NCBI RefSeq assembly: GCF_001423245.1
Contig: NZ_LMOH01000012.1
Coordinates: forward strand, 64,518 to 128,517
Length of the DNA: 64,000 nt
Reading direction: 5' to 3'
Source of the DNA: Aureimonas sp. Leaf324
GTDB lineage: Bacteria; Pseudomonadota; Alphaproteobacteria; Rhizobiales; Rhizobiaceae
Below, piece by piece: positions 43,341-52,272 of this stretch. Made by a program: the position numbers and the translations under genes. Below the pieces are notes generated by a model, which ran no database searches, had not been told where the DNA came from, and was given only the letters and a program-made list of their open reading frames with translations. Position 1 is the first letter of the stretch, and every line of letters begins with the position of its first letter.

Positions 43341-44747
43341 CTAGGACGGTGGCAATGCGGAAGGTATCGCGAGGCAATGCATCAGGCGCGTCGCATCGTC
43401 GAGCCCGTCGAGTCCATCGGCCAAGGCGATCGCCTCCGTAAGGGCGTCCGGAGAGAGCCTAGCGAACGCGACCGTGGCGCACTCGCGGAACTTGGTAGCG
43501 ATGTCGCCCCAGCTCATCGGATTCTCCCCGTTCCCCGGGACGTCGTGCCCTTCGACGAGCCAGCGCCGTCCGTCGCGAGCCAGGATCTCGACACGACCGG
43601 GGGGCATCTCGAGCTTCCAATCGAGGCTCGGATCGGGAACGAGGGTCATCTTCCGTCCGATGGCGAGCACGCACTCATCTCGCAGGCCGGGTTCCGAGAA
43701 GTCGGAGACGCTCATGCCTCGCCGGGCGATCGCCACCGAGACGAGGAACGGTAGACTGAACTTGGCGTCGGCCAGGGTGGCGGGAGCGCGTCGCTCGTCG
43801 AGCGGCTGGCACATCAGGTCGTGGTAGTCGCCGACGTGCAGCCGGATCTCTTGGATGTCGTCGAGCCGCAGGTCGTTCTCCTGGACGATGTCGATGGCGG
43901 CCTTCATGTGGCTGTGGGCCGTACCGACGCAGGGCCAGCGCTTGTACAGCGTGCCACTCCCAAGGAACGTCCTGCCGAGGCGGTCCAGAATTCCCGCCCG
44001 GTCGTAGCCCCCGCCGAAATAGGTGTTCATGAAGCCGTACCGCCCCTCGAAGGCGCGATCGATGCCGGTGACCCCCTTCTCGGCCATCATCGCCGCGAGG
44101 ACCGCGCCCTTCGCCGAGAAGCCCGCGTACATTCCTCTCAGGTCGCTCCCTCGGCCGGCAACCATCTCCATGACGCCGCTCGACTGCATCGTCGCGATCC
44201 CCATCGCGTGTGCGATTCTGGACGCCGGAAGACCCATTACGCGTCCTGCGGAGGCCGTCGCCGCGAAGACGGCCAGCACGGTGGAGAGGTTCCAGTCCTT
44301 CTTCCACTCGACGTTGCAGCGGAGCCGCCCGAAGATGTCCTGGCCCGCCGCCACCGCCGCGATCAGCTCCTTTCCTGTCACACCACCCTGCCGCTCGGCG
44401 ACGGCAAATACGGCCGGCACGATGGAACTGGCGCAGTGCTGCCCCCACTGCGTCTGGTCGTCGTAGTCGAGGCAGTGGGCCAGGGCACCATTCGCCATCG
44501 CCGCCATCAACGCAGGGGCACGGCCACCGAATCCGAGCACGGTGCAATCCGGCCGCCCTCCGCTCTCGGCGACGATCTCCATGACGCCGCGGACCGCAGG
44601 TTCCATGCCGCTCGCGGCCAGGATCACGCCGAGCGTGTCCAGGATGCTCTTCCTCGCAGCCGACCGTGCCTCCTCCGGCAGATCCTCGTAGCGCAGGTCC
44701 GCGGCATGGGAGGCAAGGATGTGGACGAGGTCGCGGTCCGCTGACAT
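43341..44747 (-). CDS. MmgE/PrpD family protein
   Basis: A 468-residue protein from ATG 44747 with GAGAAGGAT ahead; the upstream open frame (to 44819) lacks family character. It shows the MmgE/PrpD pattern LDTLGVILAASG near residue 36, GALAHCLDYDDQTQW near 88 (conserved Asp pair), AGQDIFGRLRCNV and KRWPCVGTAHSHMKAAIDI. Relatives catalyse dehydration, decarboxylation or epimerisation of polycarboxylates. It is divergent from SDR, lactonase and aldehyde dehydrogenase, and the shared 18-bp operator sits between them at 44876. A paralogue is cut by the left edge. A dehydratase acting on the lactonase's product is my inference. Confidence 0.9.
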   Translation of the reverse strand: MSADRDLVHILASHAADLRYEDLPEEARSAARKSILDTLGVILAASGMEPAVRGVMEIVAESGGRPDCTVLGFGGRAPALMAAMANGALAHCLDYDDQTQWGQHCASSIVPAVFAVAERQGGVTGKELIAAVAAGQDIFGRLRCNVEWKKDWNLSTVLAVFAATASAGRVMGLPASRIAHAMGIATMQSSGVMEMVAGRGSDLRGMYAGFSAKGAVLAAMMAEKGVTGIDRAFEGRYGFMNTYFGGGYDRAGILDRLGRTFLGSGTLYKRWPCVGTAHSHMKAAIDIVQENDLRLDDIQEIRLHVGDYHDLMCQPLDERRAPATLADAKFSLPFLVSVAIARRGMSVSDFSEPGLRDECVLAIGRKMTLVPDPSLDWKLEMPPGRVEILARDGRRWLVEGHDVPGNGENPMSWGDIATKFRECATVAFARLSPDALTEAIALADGLDGLDDATRLMHCLAIPSALPPS

Positions 44748-44875
44748 GGCGGGATCCTTCTCGAAAACGCCGGCGCGGCGGCGCGATCTGGGGAAGCGGG
44801 TCCGAATGGAGTTACCCATTCAGCGGGCGGGGCGGAACCCCGGCGTCCCCTTCCCCCTCATGCATCGGTCCACCC

Positions 44876-44893
44876 CTATAGCCCACCATTATA
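44876..44893. promoter_or_regulatory. Shared 18-bp LysR-type operator, copy E (MmgE/SDR divergent promoter)
   Basis: CTATAGCCCACCATTATA fits CTATM-N8-TTATM. It lies 128 bp from the MmgE/PrpD start and 86 bp from the SDR start, the same kind of placement as copy A. No other element was seen in 44748-44979. Confidence 0.7.
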
Positions 44894-44979
44894 TCGCTTG
44901 GGCCTGCCGCAGCTTTCACGGTTTCATTCCCTCCGCCGAGATGGAATTTTCAGCTCGATACCGAATGCGGGAGACTCTC

Positions 44980-45723
44980 ATGGGACAGCTGAGCGGCAGG
45001 ACCGCCCTGATCACCGGCGCGCTGGGCACGATCGGCGAGGCGCTCGTGGCGCGCTTCCACGAAGAAGGTGCCCGGGTGATCGCATCGGACCGCCCCGGGC
45101 TGGACTCGCACGGGGACCATGCAAGCAAGCTTCCATCGGACGTTCAGTACTTCGGGTGCGACCTGAACGATCTGGCGGGTACGGAAACGGCAGTGAGGGC
45201 TCTGGCGGACGAGGTCGGGGGCATCGACGTGCTCGTCAACAACGCCGCCTTCGTCGTCAACAAGCCCCACGAGGAGTTCTCGATCGAGGACTACGAGAAG
45301 GAGATTCGCATCAACTCGTCGGCGGCGTTCGTGCTCTCCCGAGCATGCGCGGAGCACATGAAGCGGAAGAAGGCCGGCAAGATCGTCAACATGACCTCCC
45401 TGACCCTCACCGGGCACTGGGACGGCTTCGTTCCCTACGTAGCGTCGAAGGGCGCGATGTACGGGCTCGTGAAGTCGATGGCACGCGAACTCGGACGGCA
45501 CGGCATCAACGTCAACGGCATCTCCCCGGGCGCCGTGCTTTCCGACGCAGAGGGCCGGCACTTCGGAGCACGACGCCAGGAGTATCACGACTGGATCATG
45601 GAACGTCAGAGCCTGAAGCGTCGGATCGAGCCGGTCGACATCGCCAACCTGGCCGTCTTCCTCTCGTCCTCCCAGGCCGATCTGATCAGCGGCCAGGATG
45701 TCCACTGCGACGGCGGCTGGTAA
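44980..45723 (+). CDS. SDR family NAD(P)-dependent oxidoreductase
   Basis: A 247-residue SDR from ATG 44980, GGGAG eight bases ahead; an in-frame ATG at 44965 overlaps that ribosome site. The cofactor motif is the unusual TGALGTIG, with NNAAF in place of NNAG, Ser in NMTSLTL and YVASK for Tyr/Lys. It ends in GQDVHCDGGW. It is the first gene of an SDR-lactonase-aldehyde dehydrogenase operon and probably oxidises the sugar whose lactone the next gene opens (inference). Confidence 0.88.
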   Translation: MGQLSGRTALITGALGTIGEALVARFHEEGARVIASDRPGLDSHGDHASKLPSDVQYFGCDLNDLAGTETAVRALADEVGGIDVLVNNAAFVVNKPHEEFSIEDYEKEIRINSSAAFVLSRACAEHMKRKKAGKIVNMTSLTLTGHWDGFVPYVASKGAMYGLVKSMARELGRHGINVNGISPGAVLSDAEGRHFGARRQEYHDWIMERQSLKRRIEPVDIANLAVFLSSSQADLISGQDVHCDGGW

Positions 45724-45753
45724 GGCCGCGAGAGGATCGGCTGGGAGGCTGGG

Positions 45754-46608
45754 ATGCAGACCCTGACACCGGCGAGGTTCGCCGACGGCTTTATGTTTCT
45801 GGAAGCACCCAAGTGGCGCGAGGGACGTCTCTTCGTCTCGGACGTTTTCGCGCACGAGGTCTGCATCCTCTCGGACGAGGGAGCGGTCGAACGGCGAATT
45901 TCCGTGCCGACGCGACCGTCGGGCCTTGGTTTCCTATCCGACGGGACGCTGATCGTCGCCTCGGCGAAGGACTGCAGGCTGCTTCGCCTGGACGGCGACG
46001 ATCTCGCCGAGCACGCGGACCTTTCGAACGTCGCGAACGGTTGGCTAAACGACTTCGCCATCGACCGGCAGGACCGCATCTACGTCGGTGACTTCGGATA
46101 CGATTTCGTCGCTGGCGATCCACGAAGGACGACTTCGCTCCATCGGGTCGATCCCGACGGTACCTTCGAAGCCGTTGCCCACGAGGTCGATTTTCCAAAC
46201 GGCTCAACGATCGTCGACGAAGGGCGGACGCTGGTCCTCGCAGAGACCTGGGAAGCCCGCATCGCAGCCTTTGACTTGGACGGCTCCGGCAGACTGACGA
46301 ACCGCCGGCTGTTCGCGGATCTCGACGGCCGCCAGCCCGACGGCCTGTGTGCCGACCGCGATGGTGCGCTCTGGGTCGGGATCTACAACACCGGCGAGTT
46401 TCTGAGAGTGCTCGACGGGGGAGAGATAACCCATCGGATCAAGGTCGACGGCTCCGCTATCTCCTGCACTCTCGGCGGCCCGGATCGACGCACACTGTTC
46501 ATGACCGCCTTCCTCGGGACGGACGAGGACATGTCCGCCGGGAAACGGAACAGCGCGATCCTCACGGCACGCGTGGATGTCCCGGGACCATCCGACACGT
46601 TGCCCTGA
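45754..46608 (+). CDS. SMP-30/gluconolactonase family sugar lactonase
   Basis: A 284-residue six-bladed propeller lactonase. Metal-site landmarks are LEAPKWREGRLFVSD near residue 16 (Glu), WLNDFAIDRQDRIYV near 99, VDFPNGSTIVDEGRTL near 147 (Asn) and PDGLCADRDGALWVG near 197 (Asp). It follows the SDR by 30 bp and precedes an aldehyde dehydrogenase by 125 bp. Its counterpart at 202-1104 has the same neighbours (SDR and MmgE/PrpD) on a different operon plan. Confidence 0.88.
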   Translation: MQTLTPARFADGFMFLEAPKWREGRLFVSDVFAHEVCILSDEGAVERRISVPTRPSGLGFLSDGTLIVASAKDCRLLRLDGDDLAEHADLSNVANGWLNDFAIDRQDRIYVGDFGYDFVAGDPRRTTSLHRVDPDGTFEAVAHEVDFPNGSTIVDEGRTLVLAETWEARIAAFDLDGSGRLTNRRLFADLDGRQPDGLCADRDGALWVGIYNTGEFLRVLDGGEITHRIKVDGSAISCTLGGPDRRTLFMTAFLGTDEDMSAGKRNSAILTARVDVPGPSDTLP

Positions 46609-46733
46609 CCCCGACGGGCTGCTCGACCCTCGGCAACGGAGGCCCCTCTCCCGGCATGCCGACCGCGACGGGCCAGTGTTCCAACGATGAAATGCAAGGC
46701 CGCCTCACCGGCGGCCAACCGAGAGAGACCGAC

Positions 46734-48188
46734 ATGAGCGACACTCCGAAACCCGCCTATCCCCGCATCGGACTCCTGATCGACGGCGAGTGGATCTACG
46801 ACCGTCCGACGCTGTGCGACGTCGAGAACCCGAGCGACGAGTCGATCATCGGTCAGGTTCCCAAGGCGACCGCCGAGGATCTCCAGAACGCGCTCGCATC
46901 ATCGGCGCGTGCATTCGACGTCTGGCGTCGCACGCCGCCGTCCGAACGCTCGGCTGTCATGAAGCGGGCCGCTGCCCTCATCCGTGAGCGGGCGTCCATG
47001 ATCGCCCCGATCTTCACGATGGAACTCGGCAAGACGATCGCCGAGTCCCTCGCCGAGATCGAGCGTTCCGCGACGTTCCTCGACTGGGATTCGGAGGAGC
47101 TTCGCCGTCTCTACGGCCGCATCGTCCCGACAGATCCTCCGATCCAGCAGTTCGTGGTCCGGGAGCCCATCGGGCCGGTGGCAGCCTTCACGCCGTGGAA
47201 CGTGCCCATGAGCGCTCCATCGCGGAAGGTGAGCGCCTCCCTGGCGGCAGGCTGCTCCGTCATCCTGAAACCCGCGGAGGAGACCCCGGCGACGGCGTGT
47301 CTGTTCGCTCAGTGCTTCATCGACGCCGGCCTCCCGAAGGGGGTCCTCAACGTCGTCTTCGGCGATCCCGACGAGGTGTCTCATACCCTTGTACTGTCTC
47401 CGATCACCCGGCTCGTGACGCTGACGGGCTCGATCCACGTCGGCAAGCACCTTACCCGGCTTGCCGCGGAGACGATGAAGCCCGTCCTGATGGAACTCGG
47501 CGGCCACGCGCCGGTGCTGATCGATGAGAACGTCGACGTGGACGGCGTCGCCCAGATGGCTGTGAACTGGAAGTTCCGTATGGCGGGCCAGTTCTGCTCT
47601 GCCCCGTCGCGCTTTCTCATCCACAGGTCGGTCTACGGCGACTTCGTCGAGAGCCTAGCCTCGAAGGCGAGCAAGCTGAAAGTCGGCGACGGTTTCGAGG
47701 AAGGGGTCCAGATGGGACCCCTCGCGAACCGGCGACGTCTGGCGGCGATGGCGGATCTCGTCGAGGACGCGGTCTCGAACGGAGCGAGGATCGCGACCGG
47801 AGGTCAGCGCGTCGGCAACCGCGGTTGGTTCTACGCGCCGACCGTACTGGCCGACGTGCCCCTGGAAGCGCGCATCATGAGCGAGGAGCCGTTCGGACCG
47901 ATCGCGCCCTGCGCCTCGGTAGACTCGATGGACGAAGCGCTGGAGATCAGCAACAGTCTCGAGATGGGGCTTGCCGCGTTCGTCTTCACGAACTCCATGC
48001 AGCGTGCGGATCACCTTGCGCGGGAACTCCAGGTCGGCTCCGTCGCCTTGAACGTCTTCACGAGTCCCGGTGCCGACGCCCCCTTCGGAGGGTATCGGGA
48101 AAGCGGTATCGGACGCGAGGGCGGCCCCGAGATGTACCACAGCTACACCGTGGCCAAGACCATCGCGGAGCGCCGGATCGCGGTGTGA
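46734..48188 (+). CDS. Aldehyde dehydrogenase (NAD(P)+)
   Basis: A 484-residue ALDH from ATG 46734; the open frame extends back to 46347 within the lactonase gene and is not used. Landmarks: TPWNVPMSAP, VILKPAEETPA (cofactor Lys), TLTGSIHVG, ELGGHAPVLI (Glu), MAGQFCSAPSR (catalytic Cys), SEEPFGPIAP. It is the third gene of the operon and would oxidise an aldehyde made later in the pathway. A perfect hairpin follows 61 bp after the stop. Confidence 0.92.
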   Translation: MSDTPKPAYPRIGLLIDGEWIYDRPTLCDVENPSDESIIGQVPKATAEDLQNALASSARAFDVWRRTPPSERSAVMKRAAALIRERASMIAPIFTMELGKTIAESLAEIERSATFLDWDSEELRRLYGRIVPTDPPIQQFVVREPIGPVAAFTPWNVPMSAPSRKVSASLAAGCSVILKPAEETPATACLFAQCFIDAGLPKGVLNVVFGDPDEVSHTLVLSPITRLVTLTGSIHVGKHLTRLAAETMKPVLMELGGHAPVLIDENVDVDGVAQMAVNWKFRMAGQFCSAPSRFLIHRSVYGDFVESLASKASKLKVGDGFEEGVQMGPLANRRRLAAMADLVEDAVSNGARIATGGQRVGNRGWFYAPTVLADVPLEARIMSEEPFGPIAPCASVDSMDEALEISNSLEMGLAAFVFTNSMQRADHLARELQVGSVALNVFTSPGADAPFGGYRESGIGREGGPEMYHSYTVAKTIAERRIAV

Positions 48189-48249
48189 TGAATTCGGAGC
48201 GACGCGGCGACCGTCTCAACCCGCTCGTATGATGCCATGCCTAGCCGAA

Positions 48250-48274
48250 GCCGGATCGACATTGTCGATCCGGC
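48250..48274 (+). terminator. Perfect hairpin terminator
   Basis: GCCGGATCGAC (48250-48260) pairs perfectly with GTCGATCCGGC (48264-48274) around an ATT loop, 61 bp downstream of the aldehyde dehydrogenase stop. The rest of 48275-48428 shows nothing clear. Confidence 0.7.
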
Positions 48275-48428
48275 TCGCGACCTTTCGGTGCGAGCTGGTG
48301 CGCAGCATGAGCCACCGTCTTCTCCTGGGCCGCAACAAAGTACGTTCCAACGCACCATAGACACCTGTTGCGCGATCGTGGCCAGGATGCACGGAGGATG
48401 ATGACGGACATTCTCGGTGTGACCCGGC

Positions 48429-48893
48429 TCACCGATCGGCGTACTGCCCGTCGGTCACGAGTTCCATCCAGTCGGCGTTCTTGCCGTCCCGAACGTAGGT
48501 GATCGCGATGTGGCTCATGGCGGTCACATCGGTCGCGCCGTGCCAGTGCTTGACCTCGGCCGGGATCCAGACGGTGTCTCCGGCCGCGATCTCCTGTCGC
48601 GCTTCGCCCTCTCGCTGCACCCACCCCTTGCCGGCCGTCACGATCAGCATCTGGCCCGCAGGGTGCGTATGCCAGGCGGTTCGGGCGGAAGGCGCGAACG
48701 ATACGAGACCGGACGCCGATGGCGTGTCGACGGTCGATGGCAACAGCGGAGACACGACGACATGGCCGGTGAAGTTCTCCGCGCTCGCGAGCATCGAAGG
48801 ACCAGATCCCGCCGGATAGACACCGATCTCCTGGGCGTCGACGGACGTAGCGCCGGCGACGGCCAGCGTGGCGGCGATGAGCGTGTTCTTCAT
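48429..48893 (-). CDS. Exported cupin protein, hydroxynitrile-lyase-like
   Basis: A 154-residue protein from ATG 48893 (a GTG nine bases earlier is possible). A Sec signal peptide (MKNTLIAATLAVAGATSVDA) is followed by a single cupin with TAWHTHPAGQMLIVTAGKGWVQREGE-type motif 1, of which the HTHPAGQ and HWHGAT residues are the metal ligands, and a late MSHIAITYV. This pattern resembles bacterial cupin (R)-selective hydroxynitrile lyases and mandelonitrile-lyase-annotated proteins. It lies 67 bp after a carboxymuconolactone decarboxylase-like gene on the same strand, a pairing I have seen commonly with this family. The physiological reaction is unknown. Confidence 0.8.
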   Translation of the reverse strand: MKNTLIAATLAVAGATSVDAQEIGVYPAGSGPSMLASAENFTGHVVVSPLLPSTVDTPSASGLVSFAPSARTAWHTHPAGQMLIVTAGKGWVQREGEARQEIAAGDTVWIPAEVKHWHGATDVTAMSHIAITYVRDGKNADWMELVTDGQYADR

Positions 48894-48960
48894 AGGGTGC
48901 ACCTTTCGGTTTCGGTCAGCTCGTGCTGGCTGTTCTGGTCCAGCTGGAAACGATTCATTC

Positions 48961-49752
48961 TCAGTTCGAACGGCTTTCGACGACGTCCCTGACGACCGGC
49001 CCGGCCGAGAAGGCGTTCGGCCAGCCTGCGTAGAAGGCGATCTGAGTCACGACCTCGCCGGCCTCCTCCTTCGTCAGGCCGTTGTCCATGGCCCGGTTCA
49101 GATGCCCGGGGAGCTGTGCGACCTGTCCATTGGCCATCAGCGACGTGATCGTCACCAGGCTACGATCACGGAGACCGAGGTCTGGTCGTAGCCAGACGTC
49201 CACGAAGAGCGGATCGGTCGTGAATTCGGCAAGGCCCGGCGAGGACGTGCCGAGAAGCCGCTCCACGCTATCCTGCCGGGTCGCCTCTGCCCTTTCGTCG
49301 ATCGGACGGAGTGTGGGTGACGCCGCGGGCAGTTCCCCGACCTCGATGCCCCGATCGGCGAACACGGTCTTGGCGATCGCGACCGCGGACATGGCGTTCG
49401 ACCAACCGGCATAGAACGCGAGGTGCGTGATGGTTTCGGACAGTTCGGCCGGGGTCACGCCGTTATCGAGAGCGACGGTCATGTAATGGCCGAGATCGAT
49501 CGTCTGGCCGCGAGCGATCAGGATCGCTGCCGTCACGAGGCTGCGGTCACGTCGGGAGAGCTGCGGACGCTCCCAAAGGCCGCCGACGACAGCGTCCTGC
49601 CCGTATCGGGCCAGCGCGGGCGAGACCGCAACGATGTCGGATCGTGAGAGAACAGATGGGCTCGTCGAAGCGCCGAGGTTCTGCGTTGATTCCTGCGCCA
49701 ACGCGGTTGTCCCGAGCGAAACGGTGAGGAGCGAGGTGGAGAGAAGCTTCAT
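48961..49752 (-). CDS. Exported protein with two carboxymuconolactone decarboxylase-like domains
   Basis: A 263-residue protein with a signal peptide (MKLLSTSLLTVSLGTTALAQ). Two repeats of the CMD/AhpD fold are visible: RPQLSRRDRSLVTAAILIA and ITHLAFYAGWSNAM, then RPDLGLRDRSLVTITSLMAN and VTQIAFYAGWPNAF. The AhpD-type CxxC redox pair is absent, so a thiol peroxidase role is unlikely. It is the first gene of a pair with the exported cupin, and a LysR gene diverges from it across 160 bp. Confidence 0.85.
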   Translation of the reverse strand: MKLLSTSLLTVSLGTTALAQESTQNLGASTSPSVLSRSDIVAVSPALARYGQDAVVGGLWERPQLSRRDRSLVTAAILIARGQTIDLGHYMTVALDNGVTPAELSETITHLAFYAGWSNAMSAVAIAKTVFADRGIEVGELPAASPTLRPIDERAEATRQDSVERLLGTSSPGLAEFTTDPLFVDVWLRPDLGLRDRSLVTITSLMANGQVAQLPGHLNRAMDNGLTKEEAGEVVTQIAFYAGWPNAFSAGPVVRDVVESRSN

Positions 49753-49899
49753 GGGTTCGTTCCCTCTGAAAGACGATCGGGCGGAGCAGATCCATGCAGG
49801 ATCCTACGCGGCTGGCTGGGATGACGCCGCAGACAGAAGTGAACCAGAAGGTAGGCCAGGACCCTGCCACGGATTAGACAGCGTAATCCGCACGAGGTT

Positions 49900-49914
49900 A
49901 TAGATCGTATCTAT
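49900..49914. promoter_or_regulatory. Palindrome overlapping the LysR start codon
   Basis: ATAGAT-CGT-ATCTAT spans 49900-49914, a perfect 6-bp dyad with a 3-bp centre that runs into the LysR ATG at 49913. A protein bound here would block translation start or transcription of the LysR gene. It is likely an autoregulatory site also serving the divergent exported gene pair. Confidence 0.55.
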
Positions 49915-50818
49915 GAATACACGAGACGATCTGAGCGATTTGAGAGCTTTCCTGGCCGTCGCGCAGGAACGCAGTTTCACTCGTGCGGCGGCAAAGCTCG
50001 GCGTGTCGCAGCCGACGTTGAGCTATACCGTCCGCCAACTGGAGGCGCGGCTCGGTGTCCGCCTGCTCGCTCGCACCACTCGCAGCGTCGCGCCGACCGA
50101 AGCCGGGGAACGGCTGCTCCAGACGATCGGCCCACTGTACGATGGGATCGTCACGGGCATGAACGCCCTGAGCGAGTACCGCGACAAGCCTGCCGGAACG
50201 ATCCGCATCACTGCGGACGAACACGCGGTGACGACAATCCTCGCCCCCGCTCTCGGGCGCATCCTGCTCCGCTATCCCGACATCAAGGTTGAGGTAACCG
50301 TCGACTTCGGCCTGACCGACATCGTGGCGGAGCGCTTCGACGCCGGCATCCGTATCGGGGAGCAAGTGGCGAAGGACATGATCGCCGTGCCCGTCGGGCC
50401 GGAAATGCGCATGGTCGTCGTGGGCGCGCCGATGTACTTCGCCGGGCGTCACCTACCGAAGAAGCCACAGGACCTCCTCGGTCACAACTGCATCAACCTT
50501 CGTCTGCCGACGTATGGCGGCCTGTACGCTTGGGAGTTCGAAGGCGACGGCCGCGAGCTTCGTGTGCGGGTCGATGGTCAACTCGTGTTCAACAGCACCG
50601 GGCAGATCCACAGGGCAGTGCTCGCCGGGCTGGGAGTGGCCTACCTTCCCGAGGAGCAGGTGCATGCCGACATCCGCGAAGGTCTGCTCGTTCAAGTTCT
50701 CGACGACTGGTGTCCAGCGTTTTCCGGCTACCATCTCTACTATCCGAGCCGCAGGCAGGCTTCGCCCGCGTTCAAGGTTCTAGTCGACAGCCTGCGCTAC
50801 ACCCGCCCTTCGGGATAG
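49913..50818 (+). CDS. LysR family transcriptional regulator
   Basis: A 301-residue LysR of the CrgA/DsdC-like type with DLSDLRAFLAVAQERSFTRAAAKLGVSQPTLSYTVRQLEARLGVRLLARTT as its DNA-binding part (residues 6-57; written here in pieces: LSDLRAFLAV, SFTRAAAKLGVSQPTL, LEARLGVRLLARTT). The effector domain starts near PAGTIRITADEH. It diverges from the exported CMD/cupin genes, its likely target. The RLLARTTRSVAPTEAGERLL linker is typical of this subgroup. Confidence 0.9.
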   Translation: MNTRDDLSDLRAFLAVAQERSFTRAAAKLGVSQPTLSYTVRQLEARLGVRLLARTTRSVAPTEAGERLLQTIGPLYDGIVTGMNALSEYRDKPAGTIRITADEHAVTTILAPALGRILLRYPDIKVEVTVDFGLTDIVAERFDAGIRIGEQVAKDMIAVPVGPEMRMVVVGAPMYFAGRHLPKKPQDLLGHNCINLRLPTYGGLYAWEFEGDGRELRVRVDGQLVFNSTGQIHRAVLAGLGVAYLPEEQVHADIREGLLVQVLDDWCPAFSGYHLYYPSRRQASPAFKVLVDSLRYTRPSG

Positions 50819-51266
50819 CGATCTCGTCGTAGTACCTTCGAAAGATCGAGGACGTCAGTTGGCCGCCGACGCCGACCGTGCATAGCCGCAAGTTCGATTG
50901 GTATGCGAACGACCTTCCGCTGGCAGGGACACCATGTGCGCGATTGCCCAGTGCGGAAGCGGATCATCCTGGCGGTGACCGAAGTCTTACCCAACCCAAC
51001 GGATCGTCCAAGGCTCGACTCATGAGCCGCACTCATCACGGCATGCGCATCGCGGCTTCTTATTCCTCCGACTGCAGATCCTAGCTACCCGTGTGAAGAC
51101 GAACCGGCCGTCCTCGTGCCGTCGACGTATTTCGCCGACGGACGTCGTCATGGCGGAAGGGTCGACCGATCTGAAACGTCTGCGCGGCCGAGCTGTGCTC
51201 GAAGCGGATCGGAGGCTCAGTTCATCCAATTCAGCACATCATCCCTATCCCAATGGAATCCCAATC
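50819..51266. other. 448-bp gap with no supported gene
   Basis: Between the LysR gene and an SDR. Open frames are short and lack family signals, and no long dyad or operator copy was found. The SDR's ribosome site is weak (GGAA near 51256). Confidence 0.5.
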
Positions 51267-52022
51267 ATGTCCAATACCGCACGATTCATCGGCAAGGTCG
51301 TTCTCGTCACCGGAGCCGCAAGCGGTATCGGGCGGGCGACAGCCGTCGCATTCGCTAGGGAAGGCGCGCAGGTTGCAATCCTCGACCGAACTAAGGAATC
51401 CCTGAACGATGCGGCCGAAGCGGTCGCCGGCGTAGGAGCCAAGGCCTTGGTCCTGGCGTGCGACGTATCGGAACCGGCTCAGGTCGAGAAATCGATCGGT
51501 CGTGTGGTCGAGACCTTCGGTCGGCTGGATATCGCCTTCAACAACGCTGGAGTGGAAAACGAGGCGGCTCCGGTGGCAGAGATCGATCTCGAAGATTGGG
51601 ACCGGATCCTCGACATCAACCTGCGCGGAACCTTCGTCTGCATGAAGCACGAGCTTGCACAGATGGTGCGCCAGGGCGGTGGCGTCGTTATCAATACGTC
51701 GTCCGGTGCCGGCGTCCGAGGCGTCGCGGGAGGCGCGGCCTACGCTGCCTCCAAGCATGCGATCATCGGTCTGACGAAATCGGCCGCCCTGGACTATGCC
51801 AAGTCGAACATCCGCGTGAACGCGATCCTTCCTGGCAACATCGAGACCCCTATGATGGACCGGTTCACGGGAGGCGACATCCAGAAGGCGATCGACCTCG
51901 AACCCGTGGGTCGGCTCGGCAAGCCGGAGGAGATCGCCGACGCCGTCCTTTGGATGAGCGCAGATCTCGGCGCGTTCGTGACGGGCGCAGCGATCGCCGT
52001 AGATGGGGGATGGTCGCTCTGA
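51267..52022 (+). CDS. SDR family NAD(P)-dependent oxidoreductase
   Basis: A 251-residue SDR from ATG 51267; longer readings upstream (from 51093) lack family character. It shows TGAASGIGRATAVAF, NNAGVENEAAP, Ser in NTSSGAG and YAASK as catalytic Tyr/Lys, ending in AIAVDGGWSL. It is close to the SDR at 40533 in motif wording. It stands as a single gene in front of a hairpin at 52211, so its pathway is not clear. Confidence 0.9.
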   Translation: MSNTARFIGKVVLVTGAASGIGRATAVAFAREGAQVAILDRTKESLNDAAEAVAGVGAKALVLACDVSEPAQVEKSIGRVVETFGRLDIAFNNAGVENEAAPVAEIDLEDWDRILDINLRGTFVCMKHELAQMVRQGGGVVINTSSGAGVRGVAGGAAYAASKHAIIGLTKSAALDYAKSNIRVNAILPGNIETPMMDRFTGGDIQKAIDLEPVGRLGKPEEIADAVLWMSADLGAFVTGAAIAVDGGWSL

Positions 52023-52210
52023 TCAGGCCTCGATCGGAGATCCTAAACGACCCGCGACATGACCCTCATCTCCCTTCTTTGGTCGAGTGAGCGGGATCGG
52101 TCACGTGGCGTTCGACGGGGAACTGCTTGCGGACCGGCTCGGCTCTATAGACTGGTAATCCGAACGACGGATCATGGCTAAACAACCGCTCCGAGGCCAT
52201 GAACGAAGCT

Positions 52211-52241
52211 TCTTCCCCATGCGACATCGGCATGGGGAAGA
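52211..52241. terminator. Bidirectional terminator between SDR and MFS genes
   Basis: TCTTCCCCATGC (52211-52222) pairs perfectly with GCATGGGGAAGA (52230-52241) across a 7-base loop, between two convergent genes. The A/T ends of the stem suit termination from both sides. Nothing else stood out in 52023-52272. Confidence 0.8.
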
Positions 52242-52272
52242 GAGCTAGCCGAGAGACGTAGGTTTGCTCGGT

